A DNA stretch of 64,000 nucleotides from Leucobacter rhizosphaerae (GCF_022919175.1 NZ_CP095043.1:2170001-2234000); one strand, 5' to 3'; numbered from the stretch's first letter, positions 1 through 10,060 are shown. Made by a program: numbers and translations. Notes: generated from the sequence alone by a model not told the origin.

Positions 1-20
1 AACCCGGCAGACTGGGGAGC

Positions 21-587
21 ATGCTGATCCGGACCGAGTGCGCCCTCGACTGCTCCCCCGATGCGGCCTGGGATGCGCTCCATCGCCCCGAGGTCGCCGC
101 GCAGCTCTACGCGCCCGCGCTGCAGATGCGGCCGTCCGAGGCGTTTCCGGCCCGCTTTACGACGGGCGACCGCCGCACCGTCGAACTCCGCCTCTTCGGA
201 CACTGGCGACTCGGTACCCAGCTCATCGAGATCGAGGATCGGGTGCCCGCGGATCCCGATGCGAGCGAGGGCGCCGATCCGATCGCCGATGACCTCGATG
301 CGAGCGCGCGCGCCATGCGGGATCGTGGTCGCCCGCTCAGCGGCCCGCTCGCCGCACTCGCGCGGTGGCAGCACCGGATCACGATCCTGCCGGCACCCGG
401 ATCCCGCGCCGTGTGGCGCGACGAGCTGTCCGTCGGCGGTGCGGCCGCGGCCCTGTTCGGCCCGGTGCTGTGGGCGATGTGGCGGATCCGGCGCTGGAAG
501 ATCCGCCGGCTCGCGCGTTCCTGGGACGCAGCGCTCCGGGAGCGTTCGCCCGGGAGCGGTGATCCGGGGGATCAGCCCGCGCAGTAG
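21..587 (+). CDS. SRPBCC/polyketide-cyclase-like protein, hypothetical
   Basis: A 188-residue protein whose N-terminus (an ECALDCSPDAAWDAL stretch, then alternating short strands) looks like the START/SRPBCC ligand-binding fold, followed by a basic C-terminal segment (WRIRRWKIRRLARSW). A GGGGAG ribosome site lies just before the ATG, so the start is credible. It converges on pknB and overlaps its stop by 16 bp. No catalytic residues can be named. The fold is inferred from its general pattern and no ligand or function is assigned. Confidence 0.6.
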   Translation: MLIRTECALDCSPDAAWDALHRPEVAAQLYAPALQMRPSEAFPARFTTGDRRTVELRLFGHWRLGTQLIEIEDRVPADPDASEGADPIADDLDASARAMRDRGRPLSGPLAALARWQHRITILPAPGSRAVWRDELSVGGAAAALFGPVLWAMWRIRRWKIRRLARSWDAALRERSPGSGDPGDQPAQ

Positions 588-2302
588 GAGATGTTGACCT
601 CGGTGCCCTGCGGCTGCGTACCGACGGCGGACTGCGCGATGATGGGGTACCCGGCCTGCACGATGCAGCCCGACTCAGCGGTCGTGCTGCCGATCATGTT
701 CAGCTTGAGGCCGAGACCGCTGAGCAGCGACCGCGCGACCTCCTGCGGGGTGTTCATGACGTCGGGAACGGTGACGTTGCCGCTCGAGACGGTGATCGCC
801 ACGCTCGTCCCTGAGCGCTGCTCCGTTCCAGGCTCGGGGGAGACGGAGAGCACCCGACCCTTGGCCTCGACCGGGTCATCGACCTCAGTGACGAGGCTGA
901 CGCTCAGCCCGAGCGCTTGGATCGCCTCGGTGTACTCCTCCACAGACATCCGATCGATCGCGGGAATCTTCGCAGACTCCGGGCCGGTCGAGATGTAGAG
1001 GGTGACGCTGTCGCCAGGCTCCAGCACGGAGCCCGCGGCGGGATCGGTCGAGACGATCTTGTCTGCCGCGACCTTCTCGTCGGTCTGCTCGACCGTGAGC
1101 GCGATGAGGTCGAGATCCTGCAGCGCCTTGATGGCGTCCGCCCGATCCATGTCGACCAGCGAGGGCACCTCGCGCGCCGCATCGGGGAGGAACTGCTTCG
1201 GCGCGAGCGTCACGAGCCAGAACACGACGGCGATGATCACCGCGCCGATCGTCAGGATCGCGGCCCAGGTCCACATCACCGGGGGCCGGCTCTGCGTGCG
1301 GGATCCGCCGCCGCCCTCGGCGAGTTGCCGCAGTGCGAGATCGGACTCGGAGACCTCTTCGCCGCCGGAGAAGAGCACGGTGTCCTGCTGGGTGGGCACC
1401 GCGAGCTTCGGCATCTTGCCGCTCGCGGCGGTGCGCAGGGCCTCGCGGAACTCGGAGGCCGACTGGAACCGCTTCGCGCGGTCCTTGGCCAACGCGTAGA
1501 GCACCACCCGGTCGAGCTCGGGAGGCACATCGGACTTCCGCTCGCTCGGCGGCTTCGGGCGCTCGCTGACGTGCTGGTAGGCCACGGCCACGGCGGTGTC
1601 ACCGCGGAACGGCACGTCGCCCGTGAGGAGTTCGTAGAGCAGCACACCCGTCGAATAGAGGTCGGTGCGGGCGTCGATCGCCTCGCCCTTCGCCTGCTCC
1701 GGCGAGAAGTACGCGGCGGTGCCGAGGATCGCGGTCGTCTGCTGCAGGGTCGACGAGGTCTCGGAGACCGCACGCGCGATCCCGAAGTCCATCACCTTCA
1801 CCTGGCCGTTCTGCGTGACCATGATGTTCGCGGGTTTGATGTCGCGGTGCACGATGCCGGCGCGGTGCGAGTACTCGAGCGCGGTGAGCACGGAGTCGAC
1901 GACGCGGCAGGCCTCGGCGAGCGAGAGCTGACTCTCCGTGAGCAGCTGTCGCAGGTTGTGCCCCTCGACGTACTCCATCACGATGAACGGCAGCCGCTTC
2001 GGGCCCTCGGCGGTCTGGATCAGGTCGTCGCCCGCGTCGAACACCCGCACCACGGTCGGGTGCGCCATGCGCGAGGCGGACTGCGCCTCCTGCCGGAACC
2101 GGGAACGGAACTGGTCGTCACCGGCGAGGTCGGCCTTCATCACCTTGATGGCGACCTGGCGCCCGAGCTTGGTGTCGGTGCCACGGTACACGGTGGCCAT
2201 GCCGCCCTGCCCGATGAACTCCCCGATTGCGTAGCGTCCGGCGAGGATACGCTGCTCGCCGCCGTCAGCCGTCTCGGGCATGGTCACCTCTTCCGTGCTC
2301 AT
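572..2302 (-). CDS. pknB: Serine/threonine protein kinase PknB with PASTA repeats
   Basis: A 576-residue Hanks-type kinase. Residues about 20-290 form the kinase domain: glycine loop IGQGGMATVYRG, VAIK lysine, HRDIKPAN catalytic loop and DFG. A basic/acidic juxtamembrane part leads to one membrane helix near residue 350 (WTWAAILTIGAVIIAVVFW), then three extracellular PASTA-type repeats. PASTA repeats in this family bind peptidoglycan fragments or lipid II and couple the wall to kinase activity. GGGAG lies 7 bases before the ATG. It is last in the fhaA-to-pknB operon, 60 bp after pknA. The usual count is three to four PASTA units, so the length is normal. Confidence 0.95.
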   Translation of the reverse strand: MSTEEVTMPETADGGEQRILAGRYAIGEFIGQGGMATVYRGTDTKLGRQVAIKVMKADLAGDDQFRSRFRQEAQSASRMAHPTVVRVFDAGDDLIQTAEGPKRLPFIVMEYVEGHNLRQLLTESQLSLAEACRVVDSVLTALEYSHRAGIVHRDIKPANIMVTQNGQVKVMDFGIARAVSETSSTLQQTTAILGTAAYFSPEQAKGEAIDARTDLYSTGVLLYELLTGDVPFRGDTAVAVAYQHVSERPKPPSERKSDVPPELDRVVLYALAKDRAKRFQSASEFREALRTAASGKMPKLAVPTQQDTVLFSGGEEVSESDLALRQLAEGGGGSRTQSRPPVMWTWAAILTIGAVIIAVVFWLVTLAPKQFLPDAAREVPSLVDMDRADAIKALQDLDLIALTVEQTDEKVAADKIVSTDPAAGSVLEPGDSVTLYISTGPESAKIPAIDRMSVEEYTEAIQALGLSVSLVTEVDDPVEAKGRVLSVSPEPGTEQRSGTSVAITVSSGNVTVPDVMNTPQEVARSLLSGLGLKLNMIGSTTAESGCIVQAGYPIIAQSAVGTQPQGTEVNISYCAG

Positions 2303-2362
2303 AGGTTGTCTCCCAGTTTAGGGGTTGATCAGACGTGGACTGTACCGCGCGCCGGGCGCGTG

Positions 2363-4090
2363 CTACGGGGTGTCGTCGTCGTCGTTCTGCGCGGCGGCGA
2401 CCGTGATGTTCAGCGCACCCGAGGCCGGCGACGTCGCGCTGAAGCTGCCGTTCGTGCAGTCGAAGGTGTAGGTGACGGAGAGGACCCCGGCCGCCGTGAC
2501 CTTGACCTGCGCCGAACCGCCGGAGGCCGGGCTCGTGACGGTGCCCGCGGCACCGTCGACGCTGCTCAGCAGCACCTGGAAGTTCGTCGGGGAGCCGAGA
2601 CCGGCCGGGCAGGTGCCCGAGATGCCCTGCAGTGTGACGGTGTCGCCGACGGTGGCGTTCGCCGGCCCGTTCGGCGCGTTCGGCGCGGGGATGTCGCCGA
2701 AGGCCACGGTGTGGGTGAGGGTGATGGTCTGGTCGAACGGCACCTTCTCGCCCGTCGGGTTCACGGCGGTGACGACACCCGGCGTATCGCTCGGATCACC
2801 GGCTGCGGCGCGCACGTCGGTGAAGCCCTGGCCCTGCAGGAAGCCCACGGCCTCGTCGATGTTCATGCCGACGAGCTGGTTGGCGTCCACGACCCCGGTG
2901 GTGGGCGCGGGCGGCGTGGTGGTCGTGGGGGTTTTGCTCGTGGTCGTTTTGGTGGTCGACGTCGTGGGCTTCGGGGTGTCGCCGCCCGAGTTGCCCCAGA
3001 GCGCGAAGGCCGTGCCGCCACCGATGATGAGGAGCAGGGCCACCAGCGTGATGAGCGGCCAGGTCCACGGGCTCTTCTTTTTCTTCTGCGGTTCCTCTTC
3101 GGGCTCGTCGCCGTCGATGAACGCCGCCGGAGCCGTCTGCCCGGCGAGTGCCGTGGTCTGCGGCAGCGCCGTGGTCGCCGCGTCCATCACCTGCGTGGCC
3201 TGCGGCATCGCGGTGGTCGCGGGCTCCTCGGCGCCGAGCACCTGGGGCACGTAGCTCGCGGCGAGCTGCACGTTGCCGCGGTGCAGCGCGGCGGCCGCCT
3301 GCGCCAGCTTCGCCGCGGTCTGCGGCCGGCCGGCCGAGTCCTTCGCGAGGCAGGCGTAGACGAGGTTGCGCACGGGCTCGGGCACATCGTCCGGCAGATC
3401 CGGCGGGGTGTCGTTGATCTGCGCCATGGCGATCGCGACCTGCGACTCACCGGTGAACGGGCGCTTGCCCGCGAGGCACTCGTAGGCGACGATCCCGAGC
3501 GAGTAGATGTCGGTCGTCGCGGTCGCGGTGTGGCCACTCGCCTGCTCGGGGGCGAGGTACTGCACCGTGCCCATGACCTGGCCGGTCGCGGTCAGCGGCA
3601 CCTGGTCGGCGATGCGCGCGATCCCGAAGTCCGTGATCTTGACGCGGCCCTCGGGGGTGATCAGCAGGTTGCCGGGCTTGATGTCGCGGTGCACGAGTCC
3701 CGCGTCGTGCGCCGCCTGCAGGGACGTGGCGGTCTGCGCGACGATGCCGAGCACGCGGTTCGCGGGGAGACGCCCCTCGCGCTCGATGATCGAGGAGAGC
3801 GGCTCGCCGGGCACGAGCTCCATGACGATGTACGCGGAGCCCTGCTCCTCGCCGTAGTCGAACACGTTGGCGATGCCCTCGTGGTTGACCAGAGCGGCGT
3901 GGCGCGCCTCGGCGCGGAAGCGCTCCAGGAAGCCGGGGTCGCCCATGTACTCGTCCTTGAGGATCTTGATGGCGACGGTTCGACCGATGATGCTGTCGGT
4001 CGCCTTCCACACCTCGCCCATGCCACCCACGGCGATCCGCGAGCTGAGCTCGTAGCGTCCGCCGAATGTGATCCCTGCAGATGGTCTCAT
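2363..4090 (-). CDS. pknA: Serine/threonine protein kinase PknA-like with one PASTA-like repeat
   Basis: A 575-residue transmembrane kinase. The kinase domain ([40 protein letters not shown]) fills residues 10-275. An alanine-rich linker follows, then one membrane helix ([21 protein letters not shown]), a Thr-rich stalk and one PASTA-like repeat. The last ~100 residues are not PASTA: they have two cysteines and a beta-rich Ig-like look, ending in an acidic tail. The start at 4090 is chosen because its ATG overlaps the pbpA stop as ATGA; the frame stays open upstream to 4243 but only inside pbpA. In this cluster PknA phosphorylates cell-shape and division proteins. Confidence 0.92.
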   Translation of the reverse strand: MRPSAGITFGGRYELSSRIAVGGMGEVWKATDSIIGRTVAIKILKDEYMGDPGFLERFRAEARHAALVNHEGIANVFDYGEEQGSAYIVMELVPGEPLSSIIEREGRLPANRVLGIVAQTATSLQAAHDAGLVHRDIKPGNLLITPEGRVKITDFGIARIADQVPLTATGQVMGTVQYLAPEQASGHTATATTDIYSLGIVAYECLAGKRPFTGESQVAIAMAQINDTPPDLPDDVPEPVRNLVYACLAKDSAGRPQTAAKLAQAAAALHRGNVQLAASYVPQVLGAEEPATTAMPQATQVMDAATTALPQTTALAGQTAPAAFIDGDEPEEEPQKKKKSPWTWPLITLVALLLIIGGGTAFALWGNSGGDTPKPTTSTTKTTTSKTPTTTTPPAPTTGVVDANQLVGMNIDEAVGFLQGQGFTDVRAAAGDPSDTPGVVTAVNPTGEKVPFDQTITLTHTVAFGDIPAPNAPNGPANATVGDTVTLQGISGTCPAGLGSPTNFQVLLSSVDGAAGTVTSPASGGSAQVKVTAAGVLSVTYTFDCTNGSFSATSPASGALNITVAAAQNDDDDTP

Positions 4091-5574
4091 TCGCTCAACA
4101 CCGCTTCCATAACTTGTTTTCCGACTGCTGTGGGGAGGTCGAACGACCCTCCCTGATTTCCGTACGCTGCTCCGCCGCCGTCCGCGATCACCACGGCGAC
4201 CGCGACCTTCGGGTCGTCGACCGGCGCGAACCCTGTGAACCACAGGGTGAACGGGAGGTCTGACCCGTCGTCCCCAGTGCCATTCTCGGCGGTCCCGGTC
4301 TTTCCGGCAACGCGCACGCCGGGGATCCCCGCATTCTGCGCGAGCCCCTCCGGATCCGTCACGCCGAGCTCCATGATCCCCGCCACCGCGTCCGCGGTCT
4401 TCTGGGAGATGGGCTTGCTGAACTCCTCAGGCGCGACCTCCTTCTCGACCCGCAGATCCGGGGTGATGACCTGCTCGACGAGCTGCGGCTTCATCACCGA
4501 ACCGCCGTTCGCGATGCCGGCCGAGACCATGGCCATTTGCAGCGGGGTGGTGCGGACGTCGAGCTGGCCGATCGAGGAGAGCGCGACCTGCGCCTGATCC
4601 TCGGGCAGCGGCGCCGTGCTCGGGGTGACGGTGAGCGGGATCGAGATCTCCTGGTCGAAGCCGAACGCGTGGGCCATCTTCGGCACGGCGTCGCGGTCCA
4701 TGTCCATCGCGAGTTCGGCGACGGGGATGTTGCAGGAGAGCGCGATGGCGCGTTCGAGGGTGACCTGGGCGCCCGGGCCGCAGGTCGTGCGCGACGCGTT
4801 CTGCATCACGGCGCTCGACTGCGGCAGCGTGAGCTGCGCGGGGTTCGCGAACTCGGTCTTCGGGGTCGCGTCGCCGTTCTCGATCGCGGCGGCCGCGACG
4901 AGCAGTTTGTACACCGAGCCCGGGTGATAGAGATCGCCCGCGATCGCCCGGTTGTCGAGGGGCTTCGTCGGATCCTCCGAGAGCTGGCGGTAGTTCGCGA
5001 TGATCTCGGCGTCGTCGTTCGAGGAGAGCAGGGTGGGATCGAAGCTCGGCGTCGACACCATCGCCAGGATCTTGCCGGTCGACGGCTCGATCGCCACGAC
5101 GGCGCCCTCGAAGCCGTTGTCGGTCATCGCGGCCGAGGCGGCGGCCTGCGCGGCGGGGTCGATCGTGGTTTCGACCGAGCTGCCCTGCGGCGCGACGCCG
5201 TTCAGGGTGTTCTGGATCCGCGTGAAGAACTGGGCGTTGCCGATGCCGGCGAGATCCTGGTTCATCGCCGACTCCAGTCCGGTCATGCCCTGGGTGTGCG
5301 AGAAGTAGCCGGTGATGGGCGCGTAGAGCGGGCCGTTGGAGTACTGCCGGACGTACCGGAACTCGTCGCCCGTGGGGGTGGAGAACGCGACCGGCTCGCC
5401 GTTCACGAGGATCGAGCCGCGCTCGACCTTGTAGCCGTTCATCACGGTGCGCGTGTTCATCTCGTTCGCGCGCAGCTCGTCCGCCGAGACGAACTGGATC
5501 ATCGTGACGGAGAAGAACAGCGCCAGGAACATGACGAACACGACGCGGGAGAGGAACTTCAGCTGCTTGTTCAT
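4087..5574 (-). CDS. pbpA: Penicillin-binding protein 2 (transpeptidase), PbpA
   Basis: A 495-residue class B penicillin-binding protein that crosslinks peptidoglycan outside the membrane. One N-terminal membrane anchor ([18 protein letters not shown]) precedes a dimerisation domain. The transpeptidase domain shows all three active-site motifs in order: SVYK (S-x-x-K), SCN (S-x-N) and KTG in VAGKTGTAE. The ATG overlaps the RodA/FtsW stop, and its own stop overlaps the pknA start, so translation is coupled. SEDS protein and PBP side by side fit a glycosyltransferase-transpeptidase pair under control of the two kinases. Confidence 0.95.
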   Translation of the reverse strand: MNKQLKFLSRVVFVMFLALFFSVTMIQFVSADELRANEMNTRTVMNGYKVERGSILVNGEPVAFSTPTGDEFRYVRQYSNGPLYAPITGYFSHTQGMTGLESAMNQDLAGIGNAQFFTRIQNTLNGVAPQGSSVETTIDPAAQAAASAAMTDNGFEGAVVAIEPSTGKILAMVSTPSFDPTLLSSNDDAEIIANYRQLSEDPTKPLDNRAIAGDLYHPGSVYKLLVAAAAIENGDATPKTEFANPAQLTLPQSSAVMQNASRTTCGPGAQVTLERAIALSCNIPVAELAMDMDRDAVPKMAHAFGFDQEISIPLTVTPSTAPLPEDQAQVALSSIGQLDVRTTPLQMAMVSAGIANGGSVMKPQLVEQVITPDLRVEKEVAPEEFSKPISQKTADAVAGIMELGVTDPEGLAQNAGIPGVRVAGKTGTAENGTGDDGSDLPFTLWFTGFAPVDDPKVAVAVVIADGGGAAYGNQGGSFDLPTAVGKQVMEAVLSE

Positions 5575-6989
5575 GCGCGGATCACCAGCTTCGGGCGGTT
5601 GCGGACCGAGTTGGAGAGCAGGAGGAGGAGCGCGATGATGATCCAGTTCGAGACGAGCGAGGAGCCACCGGCCGCGAGAAACGGCGCCGTGAGGCCCGTG
5701 AGCGGGATCACCCGCGTGACGCCGCCGACGACGATGAACACCTGGAACGCGATGGTGAACGCGAGGCCCGACGCGAGCAGCTTGCCGAAGTCGTCCTGCC
5801 CGGCGAACCCGATGCGGAGGCCGCGGCCGACCAGCAGCAGGTAGGCCGCGAGGATCACGAACAGGCCGATGAGGCCGAGCTCCTCGCCCAGGCTCGGGAT
5901 GATGTAGTCGCTCTGCGCGAGCGGGGTCAGATTGGGGTACCCCTGGCCGAGGCCCGTGCCGGTCATGCCGCCGTTGGCCATGCCGAAGAGGCCCTGCACC
6001 ATCTGGTGACTCGCGTTGTACGGATCGGCGAACGGGTCGAGCCAGTTCGCGAAACGGCGGTTCACGTAGTCGAGGGTCTGACTCGCGATCAGGCCGCCGG
6101 CGAGGAACAGGCCGACGCCGATGATGATCCAGCCGATGCGCCCCGTCGCGAGGTACAGCATCGTGAGGAACAGGCCGAAGTAGAGGAGCGAGGTGCCGAG
6201 GTCGCGCTGGAACACGAGCACCGACATCGCGGCGAGCCAGAAGACGAGGATCGGACCGAGATCCCGACCCCGCGGGAACCGGATCCCGAGCACCTTCTTG
6301 CCCACCATGGCGAGCGAGTCGCGATTGCGCACCAGATAGCCCGCGAAGAAGATCGCGAGCAGGATCTTGGCGATCTCACCGGGCTGGAAGGAGAACGAGC
6401 CGATGTGGATCCAGACGCGCGCACCGTTGATCTCCTGGCCGACGATCGGGAGCATCGGGAGCAGGAGGAGGATCACGGCTGCCAGGCCCGTGAGGTAGGT
6501 GTAGCGGAACAGCACCATGTGGTTCCGGATCAGGAGCAGCACCAGCATCGCCGCGACGACCGCCACGGTCGACCAGACGAGCTGCCGGATCGAGGTGGAC
6601 TCCCAGCCGGAGACCTCGCGGGCGAGATCGATCCGGTAGATCATGGCGACGCCGATGACGTTCAAGAGTGCCGCGATCGGCATGATGAGCGGGTCGGCGT
6701 CGGGCGCGATCCGGCGCACCGTGAGGTGCAGCGCGAGCAGGGCGACGATGAAGAGGATGCCCGCCGGCACCAGGTTCATGGTGACCTCGCCGAGCACGGT
6801 GAGGTCGATGATGATGATCGCCGCGACGCCCACCGCGATGGCGAAGAGCAGGAGCGAGAGCTCCAGGCCGAGCAGCTTGCGGGGAGCGCGGAGTGCGGTG
6901 ATGCGCTGCAGCACCGTCTCGCTCGTGCGGGTCTTCTCGAAGGTGCGGGGTTCGGCCGAGCCGGGCTCGTTCACGCGGGGCTCAGCCAT
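5571..6989 (-). CDS. rodA: SEDS-family peptidoglycan polymerase (FtsW/RodA)
   Basis: A ~472-residue polytopic membrane protein with about ten hydrophobic helices, matching the SEDS glycosyltransferase family, which polymerises lipid II. Typical family stretches are visible, such as GARVWIHIGSFSFQPGEIAK and, near the C-terminus, DYIIPSLGEELGLIG. The ATG at 6989 and a GTG at 6995 are both possible; either overlaps the phosphatase stop. The partner transpeptidase follows immediately. Family members in this cluster are called RodA or FtsW, and the sequence alone does not decide between elongation and septation. Confidence 0.93.
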   Translation of the reverse strand: MAEPRVNEPGSAEPRTFEKTRTSETVLQRITALRAPRKLLGLELSLLLFAIAVGVAAIIIIDLTVLGEVTMNLVPAGILFIVALLALHLTVRRIAPDADPLIMPIAALLNVIGVAMIYRIDLAREVSGWESTSIRQLVWSTVAVVAAMLVLLLIRNHMVLFRYTYLTGLAAVILLLLPMLPIVGQEINGARVWIHIGSFSFQPGEIAKILLAIFFAGYLVRNRDSLAMVGKKVLGIRFPRGRDLGPILVFWLAAMSVLVFQRDLGTSLLYFGLFLTMLYLATGRIGWIIIGVGLFLAGGLIASQTLDYVNRRFANWLDPFADPYNASHQMVQGLFGMANGGMTGTGLGQGYPNLTPLAQSDYIIPSLGEELGLIGLFVILAAYLLLVGRGLRIGFAGQDDFGKLLASGLAFTIAFQVFIVVGGVTRVIPLTGLTAPFLAAGGSSLVSNWIIIALLLLLSNSVRNRPKLVIRA

Positions 6990-8232
6990 CGTCACCCCCG
7001 ATCCGGAGCACGATCTCGCGCGCCTCCTCGAGGGAGCCGGCGCCGAGCGTGCGCTCGACCTGACGGCGCTCGAGGCCGTCGAGCGTGTCGAGGGTGATCC
7101 CGGTGTCCTCCGCGACGGAGTGCATCGAGATGGAGCCCAAGTCTTGCTGGATGCCGCGGTAGATGATGACGGTCTCGCCGTCGGTGCCCACGAAGTAGCG
7201 GCTCTGGGTCCACTGGTAGCCGAAGAACAGCGCGCCGCCGATGGCGATCAGCACGGCGACGGCGCCGAAGAGCCAGAGGAAGCGGCGGCGACGGTTGCGG
7301 CGCTTCGTCTCCGCGATGAGCTCGGCCAGGTACTCGTCGACCCGCGGCTCGAAGTGGCTCTCCTCCACCTGCGGGGGCTTGCGGACCGGGCGACGACGGT
7401 TGAGCAGACGTGTGCGGGCGGTGCTGACCGATCCGTCGCGCGGGCTCGGGGCGTTCGCGGCCGAACCGACGAAGCGCGGGTTCGGCTCCAGCACCGGCGC
7501 GGCCTCGGGGGTCGTCTCGACGAGCACCACGGTGACGTTGTCGGGGGCGCCGTGGGCGAGGCTCTTGTCGATGAGGTCGTCGACGGCGCCCTGGAGCGTC
7601 GTGCGGCGGCGGAGGATCCGCTCGATGTCGACGTCTTCGACGTAGCCGCACAGGCCGTCGGAGCAGAGCAGCCAGACGTCGCCGGGGCGGGTGTCGAGCA
7701 CCTCGGTGTCGATGTCGGGGGAGGAGTCGACGTCGCCGAGCACGCGCATGAGCACGGACCTGCGAGGGTGCGTCTTCGCCTCCTCCTCGGTGATCTTGCC
7801 GCTGTCGACGAGGCGCTGCACGAAGGTGTGGTCGCGCGTGACCTGGCTGAGGGTGTCGTCACGCAGCAGGTAGAGGCGGGAGTCGCCGATGTGCGCGAGG
7901 GCCAGCTGGTCGCCGACCGTGAGGAACCCGGTGAAGGTCGTGCCCATGCCGGCGAGCTCGGGGCGGTCGCCGACGGTCTCGCGGAGCCTGCGGTTCGCGC
8001 CGAGCACTGCCTTGCGGAGCACCTCGGCGGTGGCGGGTGCGGAGTCGACCGGCTCGAGGTCGAGGGAGGCCAGGGTTTTGGTGGCGAGCGCGGAGGCCAC
8101 GTCGCCGCCCGCGTGTCCGCCCATGCCGTCGGCGACGAGATACAGGTACGTGCCGGCGAACGCCGAGTCCTGGTTGTTGGAGCGCACCATGCCCACGTGT
8201 GAGCCGATGGCGCTCTCGAAGCCGACCGTCAC
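6982..8232 (-). CDS. pstP: PP2C-family protein phosphatase PstP
   Basis: A 416-residue metal-dependent Ser/Thr phosphatase that reverses PknA/PknB phosphorylation. PP2C motifs occur in order: NNQDS, ADGMGGHAGGD (metal ligands), GDSRLYLL and DGLCGYVED. A basic linker (RRNRRRR) precedes one membrane helix near residue 310, then a short extracellular tail of ~100 residues. The GTG start at 8232 lies 2 bases after the fhaB stop; the frame is open further upstream only inside fhaB, and the catalytic domain begins directly here. Length and topology match actinobacterial PstP. Confidence 0.93.
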   Translation of the reverse strand: MTVGFESAIGSHVGMVRSNNQDSAFAGTYLYLVADGMGGHAGGDVASALATKTLASLDLEPVDSAPATAEVLRKAVLGANRRLRETVGDRPELAGMGTTFTGFLTVGDQLALAHIGDSRLYLLRDDTLSQVTRDHTFVQRLVDSGKITEEEAKTHPRRSVLMRVLGDVDSSPDIDTEVLDTRPGDVWLLCSDGLCGYVEDVDIERILRRRTTLQGAVDDLIDKSLAHGAPDNVTVVLVETTPEAAPVLEPNPRFVGSAANAPSPRDGSVSTARTRLLNRRRPVRKPPQVEESHFEPRVDEYLAELIAETKRRNRRRRFLWLFGAVAVLIAIGGALFFGYQWTQSRYFVGTDGETVIIYRGIQQDLGSISMHSVAEDTGITLDTLDGLERRQVERTLGAGSLEEAREIVLRIGGDDG

Positions 8233-8234
8233 GC

Positions 8235-8798
8235 TCAGGGCCTCAGCTCGAAGGTGGTCGTGCCGATGGTGACCGGCGTGAAGAGGGGGACGGGGACGGG
8301 TTTGGAGACGCGGGTGCCGTCGAGGCGGGTGCCGTTCGTGGAGTCGAGGTCGGTCAGGATCCACTGGTCGCCCTGGCGGCCGAGCCGTGCGTGGTACGTC
8401 GAGGTGTACTCGTCGACGATCACGAGGGTGGACTCGCTGCTGCGCCCGATGGTGAGGAACTCGTCGTCGAGTGGGATCGCGGTGCCCGCTGCGACACCCG
8501 AGGTGATGACGAGCTGCCGTGCGACGCCGCCGCCCGCGGAGGGCAGGGCCCCGCCGCTCGGGGTGATCGGGGGCGCGGCGACCGGAGCCGGTGAGGCGGC
8601 CTGCACGGCAGGCGACGCGGCGACCATGGGGGCCGGGACCGCGCCCGGGCCGTCGGCGGCCTTCGCACCGTCTGTGCGCATGCGTCGGACCGGGGCGCCG
8701 AAGAGATCGCTGCGGAGCGCGTAGACGATGGCGAAGATGAAGAACCAGAGCAGCAGAAGGAATCCGATGCGCAGGATCAGAAGGGTGAGTTCACTCAT
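8235..8798 (-). CDS. fhaB: FHA-domain protein FhaB (FipA)
   Basis: A 187-residue protein with one N-terminal membrane helix (LLILRIGFLLLLWFFIFAIV), an Ala/Pro-rich linker and a C-terminal FHA domain with the GRSSESTLVI and LDSTNGT motifs that bind phosphothreonine. In related actinobacteria FhaB reads PknA/PknB phosphorylation and helps recruit division proteins. Its ATG overlaps the fhaA stop (ATGA). Position and domain order are standard for the cluster. Confidence 0.93.
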   Translation of the reverse strand: MSELTLLILRIGFLLLLWFFIFAIVYALRSDLFGAPVRRMRTDGAKAADGPGAVPAPMVAASPAVQAASPAPVAAPPITPSGGALPSAGGGVARQLVITSGVAAGTAIPLDDEFLTIGRSSESTLVIVDEYTSTYHARLGRQGDQWILTDLDSTNGTRLDGTRVSKPVPVPLFTPVTIGTTTFELRP

Positions 8799-9721
8799 AG
8801 CCCCCTCCAGAAGTCCTGATCGATACCGGGGGTGTCGTCCGGTGTGGCGGAATCCCGCGACGGGGCGGGGGAGGTGCGGGGGCGCTGTGTGGCCGGCTTG
8901 GGGGGTGACGCCGGGGACTGCTTCGGTGCGGCCGGGAGCGGGGCTGCCGGGAGCGGGTGCGCGGCACGGGAGGTGGCGCGGGCGACCGGGGCGGGTGCTG
9001 CGCTCGCCGCAGCGGACCGCGCCGAGGGCTGCGCAGCGGACTGCGCGGCGCGTGCCGAGCGGCCCGGCACCAGTTGGAAGCGGAGGGCCGTCTGCCCGAT
9101 CGTGATCACGATGCCGGGCGCGAGTGCGGCCTCGCGGAAGCGCTGGCCGTTGATCTTGGAGCCGTTCGTCGAGCCGAGATCCCGAGCGAGGCCGGCGGCG
9201 CCGTCCCAGATCAGCTCGAGGTGCTTGCGCGAGGCGGCGTTGTCGGTGATCCGGATCCCGCAGTCGCTGCCCCGACCGACGGTCGTGGTGCCGCGCGGCA
9301 GCTCGTGGCGCTGGCCGTCGACCTCGATGACCGCGACCCAGTCGACGGCACCCTCGACCCGGGTGGCGTCGATCTCGAGCACACCCGTGGTGATCGACTC
9401 GTCGGCGCGGATCTCGACGTCCGGCTGGCCGAGCAGCTGGTAGTTCTGACGCGAGGCGTGCTTCGTGACGACGCTGCGCAGCTCGTTCTCGAGGGTCTCG
9501 CCGAGGGATTGGAGTCGTGCCGCGTCTTTGGGAGAGACGCGCGCGACGAAGCGGTTGGGGGCGAGGACGCGGTCGCGGTCGACGATGACGGCTCCGATGT
9601 CGAGCTCGCGCTTGAGCGCCGAGGCGATCTCCACCGCTTGCACGCCGGAGCGGAACGTCCGGGCGAAGGCGCCGTTGACGGCGCGCTCGAGCCCGCGCTC
9701 AACGCTGTCCAGAATGCCCAC
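8795..9721 (-). CDS. fhaA: FhaA: DUF3662 plus FHA-domain protein
   Basis: A 308-residue cytoplasmic protein. Residues 1-120 match the DUF3662 region found with FHA domains (MGILDSVERGLERAVNGAFA). Residues ~135-225 form an FHA domain (TVGRGSDCGIRI, LGSTNGSKI). The C-terminal ~80 residues are Ala/Pro/Ser-rich and low complexity. FhaA homologues bind phosphorylated pseudokinase or PBP partners and restrain peptidoglycan synthesis at the poles. It is the first gene of the seven-gene leftward operon; its promoter must lie in 9722-9820. Confidence 0.92.
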   Translation of the reverse strand: MGILDSVERGLERAVNGAFARTFRSGVQAVEIASALKRELDIGAVIVDRDRVLAPNRFVARVSPKDAARLQSLGETLENELRSVVTKHASRQNYQLLGQPDVEIRADESITTGVLEIDATRVEGAVDWVAVIEVDGQRHELPRGTTTVGRGSDCGIRITDNAASRKHLELIWDGAAGLARDLGSTNGSKINGQRFREAALAPGIVITIGQTALRFQLVPGRSARAAQSAAQPSARSAAASAAPAPVARATSRAAHPLPAAPLPAAPKQSPASPPKPATQRPRTSPAPSRDSATPDDTPGIDQDFWRGL

Positions 9722-9821
9722 GGTGGGTACTCGCCTTCCTCTGCTCCGGTGTCGGTGTCTCGGTCGGTCCTTGGCTATTCTGCCGTGAAAAACCTGCGGA
9801 GGTGCCTTAGTTTAGCCCGCT

Positions 9822-9850
9822 TTGGTGAGAGCACGTCGGTGCTGCTAAGC
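9822..9850 (+). promoter_or_regulatory. Putative promoter of tRNA-Leu
   Basis: TTGGTG and CTAAGC are spaced 17 bp apart, 42 bp before the tRNA. This resembles a sigma-70-type promoter. It is inferred from spacing and position alone. Confidence 0.4.
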
Positions 9851-9891
9851 TTGGGGAGTTGTCTGAGCGGTCACGCTCACGGGAACGACTC

Positions 9892-9974
9892 GCGCGAGTG
9901 GCGGAATGGCAGACGCGCTGGCTTCAGGTGCCAGTGCCCGCAAGGGCGTGGGGGTTCAAGTCCCCCCTCGCGCA
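9892..9974 (+). tRNA. tRNA-Leu (anticodon CAG)
   Basis: An 83-nt class II tRNA. The acceptor arm GCGCGAG pairs with CTCGCGC; the anticodon stem CTGGC/GCCAG encloses loop TTCAGGT with anticodon CAG; there is a long variable arm, and a T arm GGGGG-TTCAAGT-CCCCC. The discriminator is A and no CCA is encoded, as is usual in actinobacteria. It reads CUG, a very frequent codon in this genome. Confidence 0.96.
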
Positions 9975-10020
9975 CGAGAGTACTGTGTCTCCAGGCTTTT
10001 CAGCTTGTCGCAGTGGGATT

Positions 10021-10060
10021 GAGCCCGGATCAGGTTGCTGATCCGGGCTCTTTCTGTTTC
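10021..10060 (+). terminator. Rho-independent terminator after tRNA-Leu
   Basis: A perfect 13-bp stem (GAGCCCGGATCAG / CTGATCCGGGCTC) with loop GTTG is followed by the T-rich run TTTCTGTTTC. It lies 46 bp past the tRNA. The remaining bases to 10220 show no gene. Confidence 0.9.

Noticed and set aside
917..4156. A >1000-codon open frame on the plus strand across the kinase genes
   Set aside because: It lies antisense to pknA and pknB, is Arg/Gly/His-rich with no domains, and is a normal by-product of high-GC third positions.
4091..4243. A longer N-terminus for PknA
   Set aside because: It lies wholly inside pbpA, is Arg-rich, and the ATGA overlap at 4090 is the operon's normal coupling.
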